Shown piece after piece: positions 57,240-64,000 of a DNA stretch of 64,000 bases; position 1 is the first letter of the stretch, and each line of letters begins with the position of its first letter. The notes below the pieces were generated by a model, which saw only the letters and a program-made list of their open reading frames with translations, did not search any database and was not told the DNA's origin. The stretch comes from Margaritifera margaritifera. Its lineage: Eukaryota > Mollusca > Bivalvia > Unionida > Margaritiferidae. The stretch covers positions 3,004,501 through 3,068,500 of the forward strand of contig JAQPZY010001689.1 of assembly GCA_029931535.1 (NCBI GenBank), written 5' to 3'. Position numbers and translations under genes: made by a program.

Positions 57240-58440
57240 GTAAGATGGGTTCACATATCTGTTGTGTCCCCAGTATGGGTAAGGACAAGTCTACAGACTA
57301 TACATACTGTTTTCATTTAAACTGTAATTCTGGCTCACTTCTACACATATACTGGGTGTCCGAAATGGTTCCACATGGAAGATTTTGACCCTGTCAGACT
57401 GGAATTATCAACAATCTCTCCTTCCTCGCCCATGTTTACTCGCATGCGAATTGTTGCTTTTGCAAGGTGTTTACTGACTGGTCAATATACACCTGCAAAA
57501 TATCAATTCTCCAATCATTTTATGTGTTACATTATGCTTTGAATACTCTTCACAATGGAGGCTAACTTTGGGATTAGACTAAACTTCCTACCAAATGCCT
57601 GGTTATTGACGGAAATTGATACTATAATGATACATGAATCGGCGAATTTTAAATAGTGATACACCAATGCAGCGATGAATCATCCCAGCACTAACATATG
57701 TATATAAACTTTAAAGCCTGCTGCCCAATCCTTTTGGCAAAATATATATGTTCATATCAATCGCATTTGCTTCAGTATTTGTTCAATTTTGTTTCAATCA
57801 AGACCATGCATTTACTATGATTATTTATTTATTTATATTGCTATTGTTGATGCTTTTGTTGTTGTAAATTCTGAAGAACATCACAAAAGTACAACGATTG
57901 AGTCAGAGTTTGTTTCAGTTCACAAGATCTTTCATCATCGATTATTACTCTTTTCATCTTTTATAATTTAGTTTTTAACAAATTTGCCGGATTGTAACAA
58001 TGTAATCTTATTTCTTAATTATGCGCATGTTTTTTTTCCCAACAGTAGCTAATGAAATGATTATTTACATTTTGATTATTTATTTGGAGTACTAACAAAA
58101 TGCAAAGAATCAATAATAACAATGTATCATGCAGCAACTGTTGCTGTGCAGCAATTGAAACAGTCCTTCTATGCATATATATTTTATTTTTCTTGTCTTT
58201 TTAGTAAATTGAATATAAATACATATCCAGGACTTGTACATACTGGGTTTGGAAACTCTGTCACCTCTCATGTTATATCACACTGGCTAGAGGTTTCACA
58301 TTAAGTTATCTGGAAAGAGCACAATGGTACTTCTTACACTATCAACAACACTGAGACTTTAACTTTACAAGTCAATAACATACATTTTACTATTCCGATC
58401 CTTTTCAAACTTTCAACTAATGAAGAATATCTTTATGTCG
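57240..58440. other. AT-rich sequence, no gene seen
   Basis: No exon of the RRM-Tudor gene was found here. Confidence 0.4.
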
Positions 58441-58447
58441 ATTTACA

Positions 58448-60216
58448 CGATATCAATCATATACTATAGTATCAATCATATACTATAGCATCAATCATAT
58501 ACTATAGCATCAATCATATACTATAGCATCAATCATATACTATAGTATCAATCATATACTATAGCATCAATCATATACTATAGCATCAATCATATACATT
58601 AGCATCAATCATATACTATAGCATCAATCATATACTATAGTATCAATCATATACTATAGCATCAATCATATACTATAGCATCAATCATATACTATAGCAT
58701 CAATCATATACTATAGCATCAATCATATAATATAGTATCAGTCATGTACTATAGTATCAATCATCTGCTATAGTATCAACCATATACTATAGCATCAATC
58801 ATATACTATAGCATCAATCATATACTATAGCATCAATCATATACTATAGCATCAATCATATACTATAGCATCAATCATATACTATAGCATCAATCATATA
58901 CTATAGCATCAATCATATAGCATACTATAGCATCAATCATATGCTATAGCATCAGTCATATACTATAGCATCAATCATATACTATAGCATCAATCATATA
59001 CTATAGCATCAATCATATACTATAGCATCAATCATATACTATAGCATCAATCATATACTATAGTATCAATCATATACTATAGTATCAATCATATACTATA
59101 GCATCAATCATATACTATAGCATCAATCATATACTATAGCATCAATCATATACTATAGTATCAATCATATACTATAGCATCAGTCATGTACTATAGTATC
59201 AATCATATACTATAGCATAAATCATATACTATAGTATCAGTCATGTACTATAGTATCAATCATATACTATAGCATAAATCATATACTATAGCATAAATCA
59301 TATACTATAGCATCAGTCATATACTATAGCATAAATCATATACTATAGCATCAATCATATACTATAGTATCAATCATGTACTATAGTATCAATCATATAC
59401 TATAGCATCAATCATATACTATAGCATCAATCATATACTATAGTATCAATCATATACTATAGCATCAATCATATACAATAGCATCAATCATATACTATAG
59501 CATCAATCATATACTATAGCATCAATCATATACTATAGCATCAATCATATAATATAGCATAAATCATATACTATAGCATAAATCATATAGCATAATATAG
59601 CATCAATCATATGCTATAGCATCAGTCATATACTATAGCATCAATCATATACTATAGCATCAATCATATACTATAGCATCAATCATATACTATAGTATCA
59701 ATCATATACTATAGTATCAATCATATACTATAGTATCAATCATATACTATAGCATCAATCATATACTGTAGCATCAATCATATACTATAGCATCAATCAT
59801 ATACTATAGCATCAATCATATACTATAGCATCAATCATATACTATAGCATAAATCATATACTATAGCATAAATCATATAGCATACTATAGCATCAATCAT
59901 ATGCTATAGCATCAGTCATATACTATAGCATCAATCATATACTATAGCATCAATCATATACTATAGCATCAATCATATACTATAGTATCAATCATATACT
60001 ATAGTATCAATCATATACTATAGCATCAATCATATACTATAGCATCAATCATATACTATAGCATCAATCATATACTATAGCATCAATCATATACTATAGC
60101 ATCAATCATATACTATAGCATCAATCATATACTATAGCATCAATCATATACTATAGCATCAATCATATACTATAGCATCAATCATATACTATAGTATCAA
60201 TCATGTCCTATAACAT
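58448..60216. repeat. 19-bp satellite, about 93 copies
   Basis: The unit is ATCAATCATATACTATAGC with variants (GTATCA, CAGTCATGT, CATAAATC). A variant block (CATATAGCATACTATAGCAT then CAATCATATGCTATAGCATC) recurs at about 58,913, 59,585 and 59,875, showing multi-unit duplications. Confidence 0.98.
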
Positions 60217-60441
60217 ACAGTAATAAATATGCCTTATGGAGAAAGATATCATATCTAACCAAAGACCAGTCTTCAAGTTCTAAAGCTCTTTTACTTTTTA
60301 TCAATTTTAAACAAAATGTAAATATTAGTTACAAAGAAACACAGATTATCCTTTTAGATCTTTCAAATATAAGGGACAAACACTTGTACTTATTTAAATG
60401 ATATTATTAAAAAAGGTAGTAAAATCCTCTGTATGTTCCAT

Positions 60442-60741
60442 TCACTCCTTCGTTTTCACAATCAATAACTCATGGCAGTTTTTATAGGTACATGATATTT
60501 CATTGCACCATTGCAATACTGATTGGGAGTTTCCAATCTCTGTATAAGTCTCTGTAGATATGTATGAAATAAAGATTCTAAAATGTCTAAGAGCAAACAT
60601 GATTGTAAAGCATAGAAAATGATTGGTTTCAGCAGAAGGAGTGTTTTGCAAGTGAGTGTATGCATACTTTTTTGTGGCAATAGAGAGGTCAAAGTTTCCA
60701 GGTCCTCTGAATGCCCTGCACTGATAGCTAGGCATCCGCAC
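60442..60741 (-). other. Open frame of unknown status
   Basis: A 99-codon frame and an overlapping 76-codon frame are open on the host-gene strand. No domain is recognised and no clear donor completes either one. It could be an upstream exon, a decayed element or chance; support is weak. Confidence 0.12.
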
Positions 60742-60861
60742 TCAGTATATATTTAAAGACACAGGTTGTTTCTTATGTCAAAGACACACACACCTCAATA
60801 CAAAAAAAACAGTTACCTGATAGGACAGGTGCAAGGTATAATCAATATCTTATCTGTCAAA

Positions 60862-61052
60862 ACGAAGTGGAGGCATGAACCTCCTAACTGAAAATGAAGT
60901 GGAGGCATGAACCTCCTAACTGAAAACGAAGTGGAGGCATAAACCTCCTAACTGAAAATGAAGTGGAGGCATGAACCTCCTAACTGAAAACAAAGTGGAG
61001 GCATAAACCTCCTAACTGAAAATGAAGTGGAGTCATGAACCTCCTAACTGGT
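60862..61052. repeat. 32-bp tandem repeat, 6 copies
   Basis: The unit GAAGTGGAGGCATGAACCTC followed by CTAACTGAAAAT contains GGAGG…CCTCC, able to form a small hairpin. Confidence 0.95.
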
Positions 61053-61489
61053 TAAGGCTCCTGTATGGTCCAGGCTACATGGTGGCCCCTGCTGCTTGCT
61101 TTGATGAAAAGTGTAGGCACATTTTATTAATTATCACATCTTATGTTTATTTGTTTGGTGTATGTATGTGTGTGGAATTGTTTGCCTTCTTTAGAATCTT
61201 AGCTGTATTGTAATCTCTTAGATCTAAAATACATAAGTGTATCAACTATCAAATAAAAAAACCAATGGAATTTATATAAGGCTTTTTTGTTTTAAAAAAT
61301 GGATTATATTACTTCCACAGAAACCACTGGACAGATTATGTACACAGAAATCTGAATTAAAAATGCTCCAGTACTTTATGCACAAAAATCTTCATATAAA
61401 AAAGTATTCCAGACTTGTACACAGGGAATCTTATTCCAAAAGGTCAATCAGCTAAGCAAAACTGATATGTATATCCTAGGAGTCCATGA

Positions 61490-61985
61490 TATCAATTTAA
61501 TTAATACAGTTATACAATGGATTTACTGATATCATCAGCTGTATAAAGTTATACCATTGATAGACTGATATCATCAGCTGTATACAGTTATACAAGGAAT
61601 GGACTGATATCATTAGCTGTAAATGATGGATGGACTGATATCATCAGCTGTATTACAGTTATACAAGGAATGGACTGATATCATCAGCTGTATACAGTTA
61701 TACAAGGAATGGACTGATATCATTAGCTGTAAATGATGGATGGACTGATATCATCAGCTGTATTACAGTTATACAAGGAATGGACTGATATCATCAGCTG
61801 TATACAGTTATACAAGGAATGGACTGATATCATTACCTGTAAACGATAGATGGACTGATATCAGTAGTATAAAGTTATACAAGGAATGGACTGATATCAT
61901 TAGCTGTATACTGTTATACAATGGATGAACTGATATCATCAGCTGTATATAGTTATATAATGGATGGACTGATATCATTAAGCAT
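61490..61985. repeat. ~39-bp tandem repeat with higher-order block
   Basis: The unit ATGGACTGATATCATCAGCT then GTATACAGTTATACAAGGA occurs about 12 times. A three-unit block of about 120 bp (containing AAATGATGGATGGACTG) is repeated in tandem at about 61,620-61,740 and 61,740-61,850. Confidence 0.92.
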
Positions 61986-62004
61986 GGAGTCAAATACTGT
62001 AGTA

Positions 62005-62100
62005 TCAAAAATTTTCGTGGGGGACCAATTTTCATGGTTTTCGTTGTTGCCCCGAACCACGAATTTAAATACCCAACGAAATATTAGCCACGTATAATGA
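62005..62100. mobile_element. Palindromic repeat (MITE-like)
   Basis: TTTTCGTGGGGGACCAATTT … CCACGAATTTAAATACCCAACGAAA shows inverted TTCGTGG/CCACGAA and similar words. The pattern is familiar from mollusc genomes (from memory). Confidence 0.5.
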
Positions 62101-62500
62101 TGGCGGTACCCCCCCCCCTCATTTTCTTTCTTTCGTTCCCAGAGATTAAGGAACCTACTAGTATTTTATAAATCAACGTCAACACTGTAATTTGGAAATA
62201 AAATATTAGCTTTTACACGTGTTTGTTTTATTTTAAACCTTTGTAAAAAGAATTATAAAGCATTTTATATTGTTTCAATGCACACGTGTCGATAAGATAT
62301 CCAATAGGTGTAATTTCCACTCACTGCCTTAAATTGATATGCGAGATAGGTAAGGATAGAGAGAAACGAGAAAAAACTTAAGTTATTCAAATACTAGTAA
62401 TGTTGAAAATGAAAGAAAGAATAATAAAAAAATAATAGTATATGAAAATTAAATTAAATAATTGTTCAAATCGATCCTTCACTCGAGTACAAATGTTGTT

Positions 62501-63383
62501 AAACAATTTAAATCCTCCTGAAACCACATTTCATTTTATCCATGCATTTTTAATCCAGAACAACAACAAGCCTGTAAAATACTCGAACTATTGCTTGCAG
62601 CACTATTATTAATGAAACACTACGTATATACACTAATTACAGCAGAGTATTAAAGCTCACACTTCACTGATTTTCGGACAAGGCCACTGTATCAACATCG
62701 TGTCAATCAAGTCTCAATGTACACAATTTAAATCCTCCTGAAACCACATTTCATTTTATCCATGCTCTTTTAATCCAAAAGAACAACAAGCCTGTAAAAT
62801 ACTAGAACTATTGCTTGAAGCACTATTATTAATGAAACACTACGTATATACACTAATTACAGCAGAGTATTAAAGCTCACACTTCACTGATTTTCGGACA
62901 AGGCCACTGTATCAACATCGTGTCAATCAAGTCTCAATGTACACAATTTAAATCCTCCTGAAACCACATTTCATTTTATCCATGCTCTTTTAATCCAAAA
63001 GAACAACAAGCCTGTAAAATACTAGAACTATTGCTTGAAGCACTATTATTAATGAAACACTATGTATATACACTAATTACAGCAGAGTATTAAAGCTCAC
63101 ACTTCACTGATTTTCAGACAAAGCCACTGTATCAACATCGTGTCAATCAAGTCTCAATGTACACAATTTAAATCCTCCTCAAACCACATTTCATTTTATC
63201 CATGCATTTTTAATCCAAAAGAACAACAAGCCTGTAAAATACTAGAACTATTGCTTGAAGCACTATTATTAATGAAACACTATGTATATACTCTAATTAC
63301 AGCAGATTATTAAAGCTCACACTTCACTGATTTTCAGACAAGGCCACTGTATCAACATTGTGTCAATCAAGTCTAAATGTACA
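62501..63383. repeat. 220-bp tandem repeat, 4 copies
   Basis: Units start at 62501, 62721, 62941 and 63161, each near ACACAATTTAAATCCTCCTG, with few differences. Exact 220-bp period. No reading frame. Confidence 0.97.
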
Positions 63384-63399
63384 CACAAATGCTTGTCAG

Positions 63400-63845
63400 G
63401 TAAATAATCCCCAAATTGCAGAATTAAACAAGTCCAGCTTTCTCCAAACCACTGATAATTAGGTCACATCTTTCACTCATTGTCGCGTGTGCTGCAATTA
63501 TCCATTCAGCCCGAATTGGCTTGATTAATGAGGTTGCATTCAATGATCGTCACCAGTAGCATCTTACTTTTTTTCCTGATGGCCTCCATCACCTGTTTAG
63601 CATACCAGTTATGAAAGTGTGATTGTAATTATTCTTTGTACTCTTTATTTATTTTCAAGTCTAGTGGTTGAGTTGGTCTGTACATGAGGCAGGCACAAAC
63701 AAACGCGTGATTCCACTGTCTTTCAATTTAGTTAGCATCTTCTCACATTGATGAGCTCTAGACACATCAAATATTGCCACTGTCTGCTGATTGCAGTGAG
63801 CAAAGGTCAGCCGGTCACGTGTTTTGTTCCCTTTATGGATAGTGT
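63400..63845 (-). pseudogene. DDE transposase C-terminal remnant (pogo/Tigger-like)
   Basis: The minus strand reads TVAIFDVSRAHQCEKMLTKL and DSGITRLFVPASCTDQL. A one-base loss near 63,670 shifts the frame, which resumes as PLDLKINKEYKE; after a stop comes NWYAKQVMEA. 'FDV…FVPA-x-C-T-x-Q-L-Q-P-L-D-L-x-I-N' is the hallmark of DDE_1 (CENP-B/pogo/Tigger) transposases. It further includes EWIIAAHATMSERCDLIISG. The N-terminus and DNA-binding part are absent or lie outside the window. Confidence 0.65.
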
Positions 63846-64000
63846 TTTAAGTTAGAGATCATACAGGGTTTTTTAATAACCGATTGACTTAGTGTTGTAG
63901 TCTGCGTCGGCTTCCTTTGATATTGAGCACTCAGACGAAAACACAGTGTAAGTGATTGACCTTGACAGGTGTGTTATTTGTGATCATAGAGGCGGTAGTA

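Noticed and set aside
60800..60850. Upstream exon candidate ending ATCAG|GTAACT
   Set aside because: It would end in phase 2, whereas the RRM1 exon requires phase 1.

Overview
The window looks like animal nuclear DNA, most likely from a mollusc and perhaps a bivalve. It is AT-rich and intron-rich. It is crowded with tandem satellites, tRNA-derived SINEs, tyrosine-recombinase (DIRS-like) retroelements, hairpin MITEs, and dispersed tandem repeats of a style I associate with bivalve and gastropod genomes. The mollusc assignment is inference; no rRNA or mitochondrial marker is present.

Only one host gene can be supported. It lies on the minus strand and fills most of the window: eleven well-bounded exons (plus one weak candidate) from 52,850 down to 2,638. 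Both ends of the gene are missing. The exons encode three RNA-recognition motifs followed by a Tudor-type region. This resembles the RRM+Tudor plan of TDRD10 (one RRM and one Tudor in vertebrates), but with three RRMs. Reading frames join at every exon boundary, with matching phases and GT/AG splice sites. Each RRM is built from the same three-exon cassette (phases 1-0-2-1), so the RRMs probably arose by duplication of a whole exon module. Related RRM and Tudor proteins often act in germline RNA granules; here that is family inference only.

Layout from low to high coordinates: 1-2.6 kb, minisatellites and a duplicated fragment of the last recognised exon; 2.6-4 kb, Tudor-region exons; 4-18 kb, a 14-kb intron with dispersed repeats, a gag-type remnant, a nearly full-length decayed DIRS-like element (9.7-14.8 kb) and two satellites; 18-24 kb, RRM3 exons, more satellites and a repeat array; 24-31.5 kb, a second DIRS-like element, the RRM2 RNP1 exon and a large ATCC/ATCT microsatellite; 31.5-43 kb, a promoter- or LTR-like segment, a hAT-like transposase remnant, a third DIRS-like fragment, SINEs, MITEs and two RRM2 exons; 43-53 kb, a 20-bp satellite, dispersed repeats, SINEs and the RRM1 exons; 53-57 kb, a fourth DIRS-like element; 58-64 kb, a 19-bp satellite, further tandem repeats and a broken DDE transposase.

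No mobile element appears intact: every DIRS-like, hAT-like and DDE reading frame is broken. The long open frames in repeats (1.2-1.7, 29, 43-44 and 52 kb) are by-products of tandem repetition. I found no CRISPR arrays, rRNA genes or functional tRNA genes.
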